Source of the DNA: Chitinophaga sp. YR627
GTDB lineage: Bacteria; Bacteroidota; Bacteroidia; Chitinophagales; Chitinophagaceae
Reading direction: 5' to 3'
Length of the DNA stretch: 64,000 bases
Assembly: GCF_900114995.1 (NCBI RefSeq)
Contig: NZ_FOUX01000009.1
Coordinates: 124,001-188,000 of the forward strand
In this document: piece after piece, positions 1 through 8,843 of the stretch
Layout of the letters: each line of letters opens with the position of its first letter
Numbering within the stretch: the first letter of the stretch is position 1
Notes under the pieces: generated by a model
The model's input: only the letters and a program-made list of their open reading frames with translations
Told to the model about the DNA's origin: nothing
Database searches by the model: none
Made by a program: the position numbers and the translations under genes

Positions 1-734
1 GTGCCGGTTCGGTCGCTTCCTGCATCGCTGCAGAAGAAGGCGGCGCACACCGTATTGAGTTATGCGACAATCTGCTGGAAGGTGGTACCACCCCCAGCTA
101 TGCAACGATTGCCCTGGCACGTGAGAAAGTAAAAATAGACATCTACCCTATCATCCGCCCCCGTGGTGGTGATTTCCTGTACGATGACCTCGAATTCACC
201 CTCATGCAGAAAGACATTAAACTCTGCAAATCCCTCGGGTGTAATGGTGTGGTGATCGGACTACTGACCGCCGACGGTAAAGTGGATAAAGTACGTACCA
301 AAGCCCTGGTCGATCTGGCCTGGCCCATGGGTGTTACCTTCCACCGCGCCTTCGATATGACAGAAGACCCGATGCAGGCGCTGGAAGATATCATCGAAAC
401 AGGTTGTGAACGTATCCTGACCTCCGGTCAGCGGAATACAGCGGTAGAAGGGATCCCTTTACTGAAAACACTGGTAGAAAAGTCAGCAGGGCGTATCGCT
501 ATTCTCGTAGGCTCCGGCGTACGGGCGCATAACATCGCCGAACTGGTAAAAGAAACAGGCGCTGTAGAATATCATACAACCGCCAAAGCATATGAAGAAA
601 GCGGTATGGTGTACCGCAATCCGAATGTCAGCATGGGCGGTATTCCCGGTGTACCTGAATACGGCATTTCAAAAACACAGGTAAGCGAAGTGAAAAAGAT
701 CCTGGCCCTGGCTACTGAAGCCGCAGGAAACTAA
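1..734 (+). CDS. cutC: CutC family protein (5' end outside window)
   Basis: The open frame runs in from the left edge (first full codon at base 3) and reads AGSVASCIAAEEGGAHRIEL, the N-terminal CutC barrel signature, so the ATG at 204 is internal and the true start lies before the window. Later blocks IIRPRGGDFLY, GVVIGLLTADGKVD, TFHRAFDM and ILTSGQ are typical of the family, a TIM-barrel protein of about 240-250 residues. CutC was named for copper homeostasis in E. coli, but its biochemical role is uncertain. It is cytosolic and appears to be the last gene of its transcription unit, since a strong terminator follows the stop codon by about 30 nt. The SusD gene beyond is convergent and probably unrelated. 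The family call is firm; a copper function is only inferred. Confidence 0.93.
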   Translation, partial: AGSVASCIAAEEGGAHRIELCDNLLEGGTTPSYATIALAREKVKIDIYPIIRPRGGDFLYDDLEFTLMQKDIKLCKSLGCNGVVIGLLTADGKVDKVRTKALVDLAWPMGVTFHRAFDMTEDPMQALEDIIETGCERILTSGQRNTAVEGIPLLKTLVEKSAGRIAILVGSGVRAHNIAELVKETGAVEYHTTAKAYEESGMVYRNPNVSMGGIPGVPEYGISKTQVSEVKKILALATEAAGN

Positions 735-763
735 ACATTATGCTGCTGTTATAAAAGCAAAAA

Positions 764-796
764 GGGGCGTCTGCTAAATAGCTGACGCCCTTTTTC
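764..796. terminator. Bidirectional intrinsic terminator between cutC and susD homolog
   Basis: GGGCGTC (765-771) pairs with GACGCCC (784-790), with two more inner G-C pairs around the loop TAAATA. T5 follows on the plus strand and an A-run precedes on the left, which gives a T-run on the minus strand. It can therefore serve both convergent genes. Confidence 0.85.
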
Positions 797-824
797 GTAT
801 CGGTTTAGATTTGCTGTTAAGCTA

Positions 825-2291
825 TTACAGATCGTTCTGAATGATGTTACCATTCGCATTGATCTCGTCCTGCGGGAACAGGAATTCCCAGCGAACATCA
901 CCTGCAGGTACCTGCATCAGACCATTCGTCAATGTAGTCGTATGGTTGCTGCCGGTTCTGTCAAGCGCCTGATTCATACGTTTCAGATCATATAAACGGA
1001 AACCTTCACCCCACAGTTCGATACGGCGGTGTCTCAGGATCTCCTGCAACAGCGCATCGCCTGTGTTTGTACTCTTTGTATAGTTCGGATCCCGGTTCAC
1101 CATCAGTGTGTACAGCGCATCAGCTGCACCTGCATTGTCATTCAGACGCGCTTTTGCTTCTGCTTCTATCAGGTACATCTCCGCTGCACGCATCATCGGT
1201 ACGTCACCAATGCTGCTGCTGGTTGCTGTCAGGAACTTCTTGTTGATATAAGCCGGGCTGATACCACCTGATGGAACAGGCACATTCTTACCATCCGGGC
1301 TGAACACCAGTCTGCGTACATCTGTAGCTGACATTGTTTCGTACAGTGTGCTATTGATCGCTTTAGGATTTGTTCTGATAGCGCTGGAGTTGAAGTTTGC
1401 AGAGATGAACGCAAAGAAGGAATAGAAGTAAGTGGTCTGCTCAGATATCTGGTGACTACCCCACATCCACTCTGCATTGTTATAATCATTGAAACCTTTC
1501 ACATAATCAGCATTGGACATCAGCGCTACGCCTGCTCTCGCTTCAGCTGCAAATTTTGCTGCCGTAGCCCAGTCCTGCTGTGTCAACGCGATACGTGCTT
1601 TGAAACCTTTTGCTACTGCTTCGCTGATGTGTGACCTGTTATCACCATTATAACCAACCAGACCTGTGAGCGCTGCATCGATATCTTTGTTGATCTGTGT
1701 ATATACCTGTGCAACAGTAGATCTTGGCAGTGGCTCAACCGTGTTGGTCAGTACCAGTGGTACACCTAGCTGACTGTTATTACCGTTTGCGTCAAAGCGT
1801 TTGCCATACATCTGCACCAGGTTCCAGTAAGACCATGCACGGTAGGCAAATGCCTGTCCTTTGATGATAGCTTTCTCCGCCGGATCAGCATCTACCGCAT
1901 CGATATTGTCGATGATCATGTTTGCGTTCGCAATGATCTTGTAGTAGAAATAGTAAGTGTATTTCAGGAAAGTCGCAGAAGTGGTACGGTGTGTCACCCA
2001 CTGATACTGTGAGTTGAACCAACCGTTACCTGCTGCTGTCATTACCAGGTCATCACCCAGCATATCATTGTTGATCATGATGCTACCCTGGCCGCCCTGG
2101 TCCTGGCTATCATACTGGATATACAGAGAACGGTGAATACCATTGATAGCAGACCATGCACCGGCAATATTGCTGAATACAGCACCGGAAGGATAAGCAT
2201 CAGTAGGATTTGTATCGAGATAATCTTTGCTGCAGGAACTGAAAATTAATACCGGTACAGCTATGAGTATATATAATAATTTCTTAGTCAT
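825..2291 (-). CDS. SusD/RagB family nutrient-binding outer-membrane lipoprotein
   Basis: A 488-residue protein with a lipoprotein signal ending in FSSC (Cys20), then SKDYLDTNPTD, the usual start of mature SusD proteins. The middle has the TPR-rich SusD fold (AKGFKARIALTQQDWATAAK) and the C-terminal third has LQEILRHRRIELWGEGFR, the RagB/SusD C-terminal hallmark. SusD proteins sit on the cell surface as the lid of a SusC transporter and capture oligosaccharide or peptide ligands. The gene starts 14 nt after the susC-like gene, so the two are surely cotranscribed. No glycoside hydrolase or peptidase follows, so the ligand cannot be guessed. Length and architecture are normal. Confidence 0.95.
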   Translation of the reverse strand: MTKKLLYILIAVPVLIFSSCSKDYLDTNPTDAYPSGAVFSNIAGAWSAINGIHRSLYIQYDSQDQGGQGSIMINNDMLGDDLVMTAAGNGWFNSQYQWVTHRTTSATFLKYTYYFYYKIIANANMIIDNIDAVDADPAEKAIIKGQAFAYRAWSYWNLVQMYGKRFDANGNNSQLGVPLVLTNTVEPLPRSTVAQVYTQINKDIDAALTGLVGYNGDNRSHISEAVAKGFKARIALTQQDWATAAKFAAEARAGVALMSNADYVKGFNDYNNAEWMWGSHQISEQTTYFYSFFAFISANFNSSAIRTNPKAINSTLYETMSATDVRRLVFSPDGKNVPVPSGGISPAYINKKFLTATSSSIGDVPMMRAAEMYLIEAEAKARLNDNAGAADALYTLMVNRDPNYTKSTNTGDALLQEILRHRRIELWGEGFRLYDLKRMNQALDRTGSNHTTTLTNGLMQVPAGDVRWEFLFPQDEINANGNIIQNDL

Positions 2292-2305
2292 CTTTCTTTC
2301 TGTTT

Positions 2306-5300
2306 TTAGAGTCCAACATTAATACCTACTGTTACAACGCGGGCAGGAGAATACACGTTAGAAGTAACGCCAGTGAATGCCTGTGATACGTTCATACCCT
2401 TACGCGCTGTTTTCAGATACAGGTTCTCACCACTTGCAAAGATGTTTGCATTGCTGATACGCATAGCAGATGTCCATGCTTTAGGCAGGGTGTAACCGAG
2501 GCTTACTCTTCTCAGGTTCACATAAGAAGCACTTGTCAGCCAACGGTCAGAAGTACCACCGTTGATATTGGCGGTATTGCTGAACTGCATTTTTGGTACA
2601 TCAGTAACATCACCTGCTTTCTGCCAGCGTTTCAGTGCGTCTACATGCAGCGCAGAACCATAAGTACCACCGTGCATCAGACCCATGTAAGTCTGGTCAT
2701 ATACTTTACCACCGATCTGGTAGCTCACTACGAAAGACAACTCGAAGTTTTTATAATTAAAGGTATTTGTGATACCACCATATACATCAGGAATTGCAGA
2801 ACCTGAATAATGATAACGTGCGTTGCTGATCAGGATAGTAGCAGTATCACCGTTTTTAGTTACGCGGGTATTCCTGTTGTTAGGATTGATAGTCGTGTTC
2901 TGTGCTCTGTACAGTGCCGCACCATCTTCCGGATCTACCCCCAGGTATTCTCTCAGCCAGAAATCGTACTGAGACTGTCCAACCATCAGCTTTTTAGTAC
3001 CAGTGATGATCTCTTTCTGTGGTTGCTCAGTGATCTTGTTTTTGTAGGTAGTCGCATTCAGGTTGATATTCCATTTGAAATCTTTATTGCGTACCACATC
3101 AACACCTATCTGCAATTCGAAACCTTTGTTCCACATCGTACCGATGTTTTTGCTTTCGTATTTCAGACCGCTGGAAACCGGCGCAGGCACGCGGAATAAC
3201 AGGTTACCGGACTCACGGTGGAAATATTCGATGCTACCGGACACTCTTTCTTTCAGGAAGGAAAAGTCTACGCCCACATCAAAAGTTTTGTTCTGTTCCC
3301 AACGCAGGGTGCTGGCGATGGAACGTTGTAAAACGCCCGGCTCACTCGCATTCGCATAAGGATCATATAAAGCCTGCCATGCATAGTAAATAGCATTTGA
3401 GTTTTCATCCAGTAACGCATCGTTACCCACTACACCATAGGAAGCACGTGCTTTCAACAGGTCTATCCAGCTGATGTCTCTCATGAAGTTCTCTTTGTTC
3501 ACTGCCCATGCAGCACCTACAGAGTAGAAACTACCCCAGCGGAGTGACTGGGAGAAACGGCTGGTACCATCACGACGGTAAGAAGCAGAAGCAAAGTATT
3601 TCTCATCGTAGTTATAAGTCGCACGGGTGAAATAACCTTCAGTGCGGTATTTATCAGTACGGGAGCTCAGAGAGTTAGTAGTAGTGAAGTTGTCCAGTTC
3701 TGTAGAAGCACCATCAACGATCACCATCTGTCTTGCACCATAGAGATAGTTGTAGGTACGATCAAAATTCTCATGACCTAACAGTACATCTATATTATGT
3801 AAACCAAAAGAACGGTTGTAATTGAGCAACTGGTTGAAAGTAAAACCGGTTGTCATACGGCTGGTACGGCTTGCACGACCTGCCGGAGCACCATCACCTA
3901 CAGTTGTGTTGTCGAAAGTACCTACCAGGTCATTGGTTACGTCCACACCGATATTGGTAGTGAATTTGAAATCACGAAGGAATTTCACTTCACCGAATGT
4001 TCTTGCTGATAACGCGTTACGTTTGAAGCTATTGTCATTCAGTTCGGTTTCCTGGATAATATGACGGCCTGCGTTTGCACCTGCTGGTCTTGCTACCTGA
4101 CCACCCAGTGAACCATCACCCAGATCATAAATAGATTGACCATTTCTGTCCAGTACCAGTGCACCTGTTGTTGCATCATGTGCGTGGATAGGATAGATAG
4201 GACCCATATTCCTTGTGAAGTTGAACGGGTTGATATATGCAGAGCTATTATCAATAGTACTTGCCTGGTTTGATTTAGTGAATGTACCATTCACATTCAG
4301 ACCGGTTTTGAACCAGGTTGTTGGATTCGCATTTACATTGATACGGCCGTTGATCCTTTCGAAATCTGATTTCATCACGAAACCTTTCTCTTTCAGATAA
4401 CCAAGGGAGATGAAGTAGTCGTTCTTATCGGAACCACCGTTGAAACTAACACCATAATCACCACGGCTACCATCACGCTGAATAGCTTTCGTCCAGTCCA
4501 GATCGTCTGCATACAGCAGCTTTGCATCCGGGTTCAAAGTACCATCTGTACGTACGATATCATTATTGGCAACGTTGAAAGGATTGTATCCCAGACGTGC
4601 TTTGATGTTGGTTGTAGCGCCCTGGTTAGCCTGCTCCAGCGTAGTGGCGCCGGTGAACAGGGTATTTCTGTAAGACTCCCACATCAGCGGATAATACTGA
4701 AAGGCATCTACACGCTCATATTCAGGGATTGCGCGGGAAGTAACACCCTGCATTGCTCTCACCGATACGTGGTTACTACCGCGTTTACCTTTTTTGGTGG
4801 TGATCATTACCACGCCATTCGCAGCACGTGCACCATACAAAGCAGAAGCAGAAGCATCTTTCAGCAGAGACATGCTTTCGATATCATCTGTGCTCAGGGA
4901 AGAGATATTACCTTCAAAAGGCACACCATCTACTACATACAGCGGATCGCTGGATGCGTTGATGGAACCCACACCGCGGATACGGATGCTTGGACCGGCA
5001 CCTGGCTGACCACTACCGGAGTTCACCTGGATACCGGCAGCCGCACCTTCCAGTGCATTAAATACGTTGGAAATAGGACGGGTTTGCAGTGCTTTGGAAT
5101 CGATCTGGGCAAGCGAACCGGTAAATGTTTTACGGTTAGCAGTACCATAGGCGATCACCACCACTTCATTCAGACCTTTGGTGTCTATCTGCATGGTCAC
5201 GTTCAGTGACGTACGGCCATTTACAGCGACTTCCTGATCGATGTGACCAATATAGCTGAATACTAATGTTGCGGTGGAAGGCGCTTCAATAGTGTACTCA

Positions 5301-5788
5301 CCTTTCATATCGGTAACAGTACCCTTGCCGCCTTTGGCGATCCTTACACTTACACCTACGAGCGGCGTACCTGCGGGATCAGTAACACGACCTCTCACAT
5401 TGATGTCGGCGATCACTTCACTTTTAGGAGCGATGCCCACCAGTTTGTCAGACATTACACGAAAGGTAAGACCAGTGCTGTTCAGCGCCACGGCCAGTAC
5501 CTGTTCAACAGTCTTATCTGTTACACTTACCGTCACCTTTGTATCAGCAGCGATCATATCATTGCTGTACACAAAGCGATAATCGCTTTGCTTCTCAATG
5601 ATTTTAAGCAATTTAGCCAGCTTTACATCTTCCAGATTCAGCGTAAACTTATTCTGTGAGAAAACACTGGCAGACACCTGCATGCAGGTTACGAGCGTCA
5701 GCAAAAAGGCCAGTTTCATCAATAGAATTGCTTTTAGAAAAGACTTTGGTTTAGGTAAAAGAAGCAGATTAAGTCTGGTTTTTTCCAT
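2306..5788 (-). CDS. SusC/RagA family TonB-linked outer-membrane receptor with STN signalling domain
   Basis: About 1160 residues. I place the start at the ATG at 5788 (MEKTRLNLLLL), because a further in-frame ATG at 5821 adds 11 residues with no signal character. A hydrophobic leader (LLMKLAFLLTLVTCMQVSAS) precedes an STN domain (roughly residues 45-120, FTLNLEDVKLAKLLKIIE), a carboxypeptidase-D-like beta domain (VRGRVTDPAGTPLVG), a plug with DPLYVVDGVPF, and a 22-strand barrel ending in VTVGINVGL. The STN domain is the part that contacts a FecR anti-sigma factor in trans-envelope signalling, and a FecR gene lies just upstream, so this receptor probably both imports its ligand with the SusD partner and induces its own expression. 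Energy would come from TonB-ExbBD, not present here. Confidence 0.95.
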   Translation of the reverse strand: MEKTRLNLLLLPKPKSFLKAILLMKLAFLLTLVTCMQVSASVFSQNKFTLNLEDVKLAKLLKIIEKQSDYRFVYSNDMIAADTKVTVSVTDKTVEQVLAVALNSTGLTFRVMSDKLVGIAPKSEVIADINVRGRVTDPAGTPLVGVSVRIAKGGKGTVTDMKGEYTIEAPSTATLVFSYIGHIDQEVAVNGRTSLNVTMQIDTKGLNEVVVIAYGTANRKTFTGSLAQIDSKALQTRPISNVFNALEGAAAGIQVNSGSGQPGAGPSIRIRGVGSINASSDPLYVVDGVPFEGNISSLSTDDIESMSLLKDASASALYGARAANGVVMITTKKGKRGSNHVSVRAMQGVTSRAIPEYERVDAFQYYPLMWESYRNTLFTGATTLEQANQGATTNIKARLGYNPFNVANNDIVRTDGTLNPDAKLLYADDLDWTKAIQRDGSRGDYGVSFNGGSDKNDYFISLGYLKEKGFVMKSDFERINGRINVNANPTTWFKTGLNVNGTFTKSNQASTIDNSSAYINPFNFTRNMGPIYPIHAHDATTGALVLDRNGQSIYDLGDGSLGGQVARPAGANAGRHIIQETELNDNSFKRNALSARTFGEVKFLRDFKFTTNIGVDVTNDLVGTFDNTTVGDGAPAGRASRTSRMTTGFTFNQLLNYNRSFGLHNIDVLLGHENFDRTYNYLYGARQMVIVDGASTELDNFTTTNSLSSRTDKYRTEGYFTRATYNYDEKYFASASYRRDGTSRFSQSLRWGSFYSVGAAWAVNKENFMRDISWIDLLKARASYGVVGNDALLDENSNAIYYAWQALYDPYANASEPGVLQRSIASTLRWEQNKTFDVGVDFSFLKERVSGSIEYFHRESGNLLFRVPAPVSSGLKYESKNIGTMWNKGFELQIGVDVVRNKDFKWNINLNATTYKNKITEQPQKEIITGTKKLMVGQSQYDFWLREYLGVDPEDGAALYRAQNTTINPNNRNTRVTKNGDTATILISNARYHYSGSAIPDVYGGITNTFNYKNFELSFVVSYQIGGKVYDQTYMGLMHGGTYGSALHVDALKRWQKAGDVTDVPKMQFSNTANINGGTSDRWLTSASYVNLRRVSLGYTLPKAWTSAMRISNANIFASGENLYLKTARKGMNVSQAFTGVTSNVYSPARVVTVGINVGL

Positions 5789-5870
5789 ACTTTTAGATTG
5801 TTTAAGGTCAATAAAATGCATGGACAGGCTTCATCGCCAAATGAAACGTTCCTGTCATGCGCTGATCTTG

Positions 5871-5908
5871 GTTGAGAGGGGAATGTTGCCGCATCTCCCC
5901 TTTCTTTT
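5871..5908. other. Short hairpin between fecR and susC-like genes
   Basis: AGGGGA plus ATG pairs with CAT plus TCCCCT across a six-base loop, with one bulged base. On the plus strand a T-rich run follows, but no plus-strand gene ends here. In the direction of the minus-strand operon there is no T-run, so it may be a leader structure of the susC-like transcript or a weak processing or attenuation element. Confidence 0.4.
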
Positions 5909-5966
5909 TGTTTAATAGTTACTAATCAATAAGTTCAATAGTCTTGCTACATAAGTAAAGGCGTAT

Positions 5967-7064
5967 TTATCGTTTTATTATAATCTTCTTTTTGTCAATA
6001 CTGTAATGAAACGGAGATGTAAATCGTAGCGCTTCTAAAGTCTGTTCGACTGTTTCGTTAATGAATGTCCCGGTAAAGCGGCTCTCTGCCAACTGCTTCT
6101 CTTCAAAAATGATCTGCACATCATACCATCTTTCCATTTTGAGGGCAATGTCTTCGAAACGTTCGTTGTTAAACACAAGGCAGTTTTCTTTCCATGCTGT
6201 TTCTGCAACGAGGCTGTCAGTAGGATTGACGGTCACTTCTTCCAGCCGGTAAGGATCCTTGTCATGCATGTCCTGTATGCGGACTGCGGGCATTGTTTGC
6301 TGCTTTATTTCGTTCAGCAGTACGATTTTCTGATTTGGCGAAAGAATGACCTTTTTAGGAATATCCCCTTTAATAGTTACTTCGACTTTCCCCTGTATTA
6401 ATGAGGTTTCTACTGTTTTATCCTCTTCATAAGCTCTTACGTTAAATGTGGTACCCAGTACCGTAATATCCATCTTTTTAGTGTGGATGATGAATGGCCT
6501 TTGTTCATCTTTTTTTACATCAAAAAAGGCCTCCCCTTCCAATATGACCTGTCTGCTGTCTTCCTGACCATAATCATAGGTCAGTTTACTGCTTACGTTG
6601 AGATAGACAGTGGATCCGTCAGGTAATGTCACTGTAGAACGTGACCCGTGCCTGGTAGTGATCTCGCTAACCAGCTCTTTATTTTCATGTTGTTTACGCT
6701 CACGCAGGCTCCATAATCCGCCAATAACAGTGATCAGGGAGGCGGCAGCTGCAAGCATACGCCATCTGTTGGCACGCATCCAGGATGGTTTTCCTGTTGC
6801 TTCCTTCAGTATGATCTGTGGCGCTGCTGCTACCGGAAAATCGGCAGGAAACAGTTCCTGCATGCGCTGCATATGTTTTTCCAGTGCAACTTCGGTATTT
6901 TCAGTGCCGTCAGGTGTATGCAGTTCCAGTTCTTTCATCAGAGATGCCTGATAACTCAGTTGTGCATCATCTTTCAGGATTTGTTCCAGTTCCCGCAGTT
7001 CATCTAATGTAGCCTCACCCGATATTTTTCTTCCCAGCAATATCCAGGTTCTGTCTTGACTCAT
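5967..7064 (-). CDS. FecR family anti-sigma factor
   Basis: 365 residues in the usual FecR order: a cytosolic N-terminal region that binds sigma (residues 1-90), one membrane segment (about residues 105-125, MLAAAASLITVIGGLWSL), a periplasmic FecR domain with TRHGSRSTVTLPDGSTVYLN and VILEGEAFFDVKKDE, and a C-terminal DUF4974-type domain with ERFEDIALKMERWYDV and the ending FHYSIDKKKIIIKR. It would hold the upstream ECF sigma factor inactive until the STN domain of the SusC-like receptor reports ligand. It lies 91 nt after the sigma gene and about 180 nt before the susC-like start, a standard Bacteroidota regulatory cassette. Confidence 0.94.
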   Translation of the reverse strand: MSQDRTWILLGRKISGEATLDELRELEQILKDDAQLSYQASLMKELELHTPDGTENTEVALEKHMQRMQELFPADFPVAAAPQIILKEATGKPSWMRANRWRMLAAAASLITVIGGLWSLRERKQHENKELVSEITTRHGSRSTVTLPDGSTVYLNVSSKLTYDYGQEDSRQVILEGEAFFDVKKDEQRPFIIHTKKMDITVLGTTFNVRAYEEDKTVETSLIQGKVEVTIKGDIPKKVILSPNQKIVLLNEIKQQTMPAVRIQDMHDKDPYRLEEVTVNPTDSLVAETAWKENCLVFNNERFEDIALKMERWYDVQIIFEEKQLAESRFTGTFINETVEQTLEALRFTSPFHYSIDKKKIIIKR

Positions 7065-7155
7065 AAACGTTTTTATGGGCTTTACATCTATTAAGACAGT
7101 GTTTTTTTGAGAATCTACTAATCGTTTTTAAAAAAAATTTAACGAAAATTAAACA

Positions 7156-7779
7156 TTAGCGTTTTGGTAAATATAAGCGGAGAGATTCACTGATCTTTTT
7201 GCAGGCAATGGCCATCTGTACATCAATGGTGTTTACAGAGATTTCCAGGATACTTGCTACTTCTTTGTACTTCAGACCGTCTTCACGGATCAGTTTATAG
7301 ATCATTTTACAGCGTGGTGGCAGGTTATTCACCGCATCGGCCATCTTGCGGGCCATTTCGCCTGAGATCAATAGTTGTTCGGGCGTATTATCAGCAACTG
7401 TCAGTTCTACGGACAGTTCATCGATACTGAAATGTTGTAACTGTTGCTGATTCAGATAGTTGAGTGCAGTATTACGTGTGGCCACATACAGATACACCTT
7501 CAGGTTGCTGACCTGTAAAAGGCGCTCCCTGTTCTTCCAGATGTTCATAAATACATCGGAAGCAATTTCCTCCGCCTGTTCATTAGAACGCACGATAGAG
7601 GAAGCAAACTGGCATAAAGGCTTATAAAACTGCCTGAACAGTTGCCTGTAAGCCTGCTCATCTCCGGTGGCTATTCTTCCGGCGAGTATTTGTATGGTGG
7701 CATGGTCAGATGTCTGCACTACTTCGGTTGATATTTTTTCTCTGCACGTTAAAAGTAGTTGAAAACACTTCAAAATCAC
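7156..7779 (-). CDS. ECF RNA polymerase sigma factor (FecI-like, Bacteroidota type)
   Basis: 207 residues. Region 2 reads YRQLFRQFYKPLCQFASSIV and AEEIASDVFMNIWKNRERL; region 4 reads LPPRCKMIYKLIREDGLKYKEVASILEIS followed by a helix-turn-helix recognition helix. Spacing matches sigma-70 factors of the Bacteroides expansion family. The first 20 or so residues look untypical, so translation may begin at an internal site. It would direct polymerase to the susC-susD promoter once released by the adjacent FecR protein. I did not find a TAnnTTTG box immediately upstream. Confidence 0.93.
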   Translation of the reverse strand: MILKCFQLLLTCREKISTEVVQTSDHATIQILAGRIATGDEQAYRQLFRQFYKPLCQFASSIVRSNEQAEEIASDVFMNIWKNRERLLQVSNLKVYLYVATRNTALNYLNQQQLQHFSIDELSVELTVADNTPEQLLISGEMARKMADAVNNLPPRCKMIYKLIREDGLKYKEVASILEISVNTIDVQMAIACKKISESLRLYLPKR

Positions 7780-8090
7780 AATAGTGATCCAACGGCCGAA
7801 AACATATAATTATAATCACAATAAGTTCTAACCTGTTCCGGTAAATCGTTGTGCTGCTGTTGGTGGCAGTGTAAAAGTGGTGTCCCGGTCCTAAAATGTA
7901 TATCCGCAAGGGAGATATATGAGAACCAAAATATTGAATATTCCACTTATAAAAAAATCAGAAACATTAAAGTTTATAACATTATTAGCCATAAAACTTA
8001 TAACTCCCCTTTTTGTGTTAAAATTCAAAAGCCTGATAATACACACTATGTGCAGCATCAGGCTTTTGAAATAAAATAAATATCGGAATA
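7780..8090. other. Intergenic region, ECF sigma gene to Trp-rich protein gene
   Basis: About 310 bp, AT-rich, between two minus-strand genes. It contains the terminator of the gene at 8091 and should hold the promoter of the sigma gene. A TATAATTATA palindrome (near 7805) and two TTATAAC-type words (near 7975 and 8000) are visible. The 76-codon plus-strand frame across it has no protein-like features and I do not call it. Confidence 0.4.
8024..8070 (-). terminator. Intrinsic terminator of the Trp-rich protein gene
   Basis: A perfect 14-bp stem, TTCAAAAGCCTGAT (8024-8037) with ATCAGGCTTTTGAA (8057-8070), lies 20 nt past the stop codon of the gene at 8091. On the minus strand it is followed by TTTTAAC. 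Confidence 0.85.
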
Positions 8091-8507
8091 TTACATACCC
8101 GCTTTAGTTACCCAAAGGGACCAGTCTTTATCAAACTTATACCACTCACCTTTAGGACCCTCCCATTTCCACTCAGGAACTTCGGCCCAGTTAGCGCCTT
8201 TATCTGCGCTCCACCACAATTTACCATCACCGATCTTCAGCCATTTCCCCTCTTTATCTGCCCACATGCCATTTTCTACGGCAGCCCACTTTTTACCATC
8301 AGTGCTCCACCATAATTTTGCATTCTTATCTAACTTATACCAGTAGGTTTTGTTATCCATCTTTCCTTCCCATACACCACCTTTTGCCTTCATCCATTCT
8401 TCTGCCACATAGTGATGTGCCACTGGTACTGGCGTACCGGCATTAGCTGAAAGATAAACAGTTGATAGCAAACAGATACTGGTCATTAATACTAACGACT
8501 TTTTCAT
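8091..8507 (-). CDS. Secreted tryptophan-rich repeat protein, function unknown
   Basis: I take the start at 8507 (MKKSLVLMTSICLLS) because it opens a clean Sec signal peptide ending near ANA-GT; ATG at 8513 is equally possible, and the 8603 start would bury the signal. The mature part is about 115 residues with at least ten Trp. It is built of three or four imperfect 25-30-residue units: GVWEGKMDNKTYWYKLD, KLWWSTDGKKWAAVENGMW, KLWWSADKGANWAEVPEW, then KWEGPKGEWYKFDKDWSLW. Each has aromatic pairs and a G-K-W or G-E-W turn, suggesting a small all-beta repeat that could bind carbohydrate or the cell wall. I do not recognise the family. The gene is monocistronic with its own terminator and is divergent from nagB. 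Confidence 0.75.
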   Translation of the reverse strand: MKKSLVLMTSICLLSTVYLSANAGTPVPVAHHYVAEEWMKAKGGVWEGKMDNKTYWYKLDKNAKLWWSTDGKKWAAVENGMWADKEGKWLKIGDGKLWWSADKGANWAEVPEWKWEGPKGEWYKFDKDWSLWVTKAGM

Positions 8508-8513
8508 AAACAT

Positions 8514-8843
8514 GACTTTTTTAGAAGATAAATACCGGTACGTGACAACAAGGGCTTTTTTGTAGCGCTTCCGGCAGGATTGATTGAGGTTTTCTGCGGT
8601 CATGCCCTCTGTGACCGTTGTTTTTACTGCTTGCAGGTTAGAATGATCATCTGATATAATTAACGGGATATCAGTACTGATGGTTTTCTCACAATTATGA
8701 ATATTATGTTAAGGGTACTCTGTACATTTATCGAAATTTCACGTTTCCTGCTTAAACAAACCCATAATCTTCTATGTGAATAGAGAGATTTTTTTTAATT
8801 TTCCGTCTCGTTTTTAAACCGCATCTAATCCAAAACATTAATC
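8514..8843. other. Divergent promoter region, Trp-rich protein gene / nagB
   Basis: 330 bp that must carry promoters for both flanking genes. I see no exact TAnnTTTG box in either direction. A T8 run occurs about 50 nt before nagB, and the 150 nt before it are AT-rich. Confidence 0.4.

Noticed and set aside
204..734. ATG at 204 as the cutC start
   Set aside because: The frame upstream to base 3 encodes the conserved CutC N-terminus, so the gene is cut by the window edge instead.
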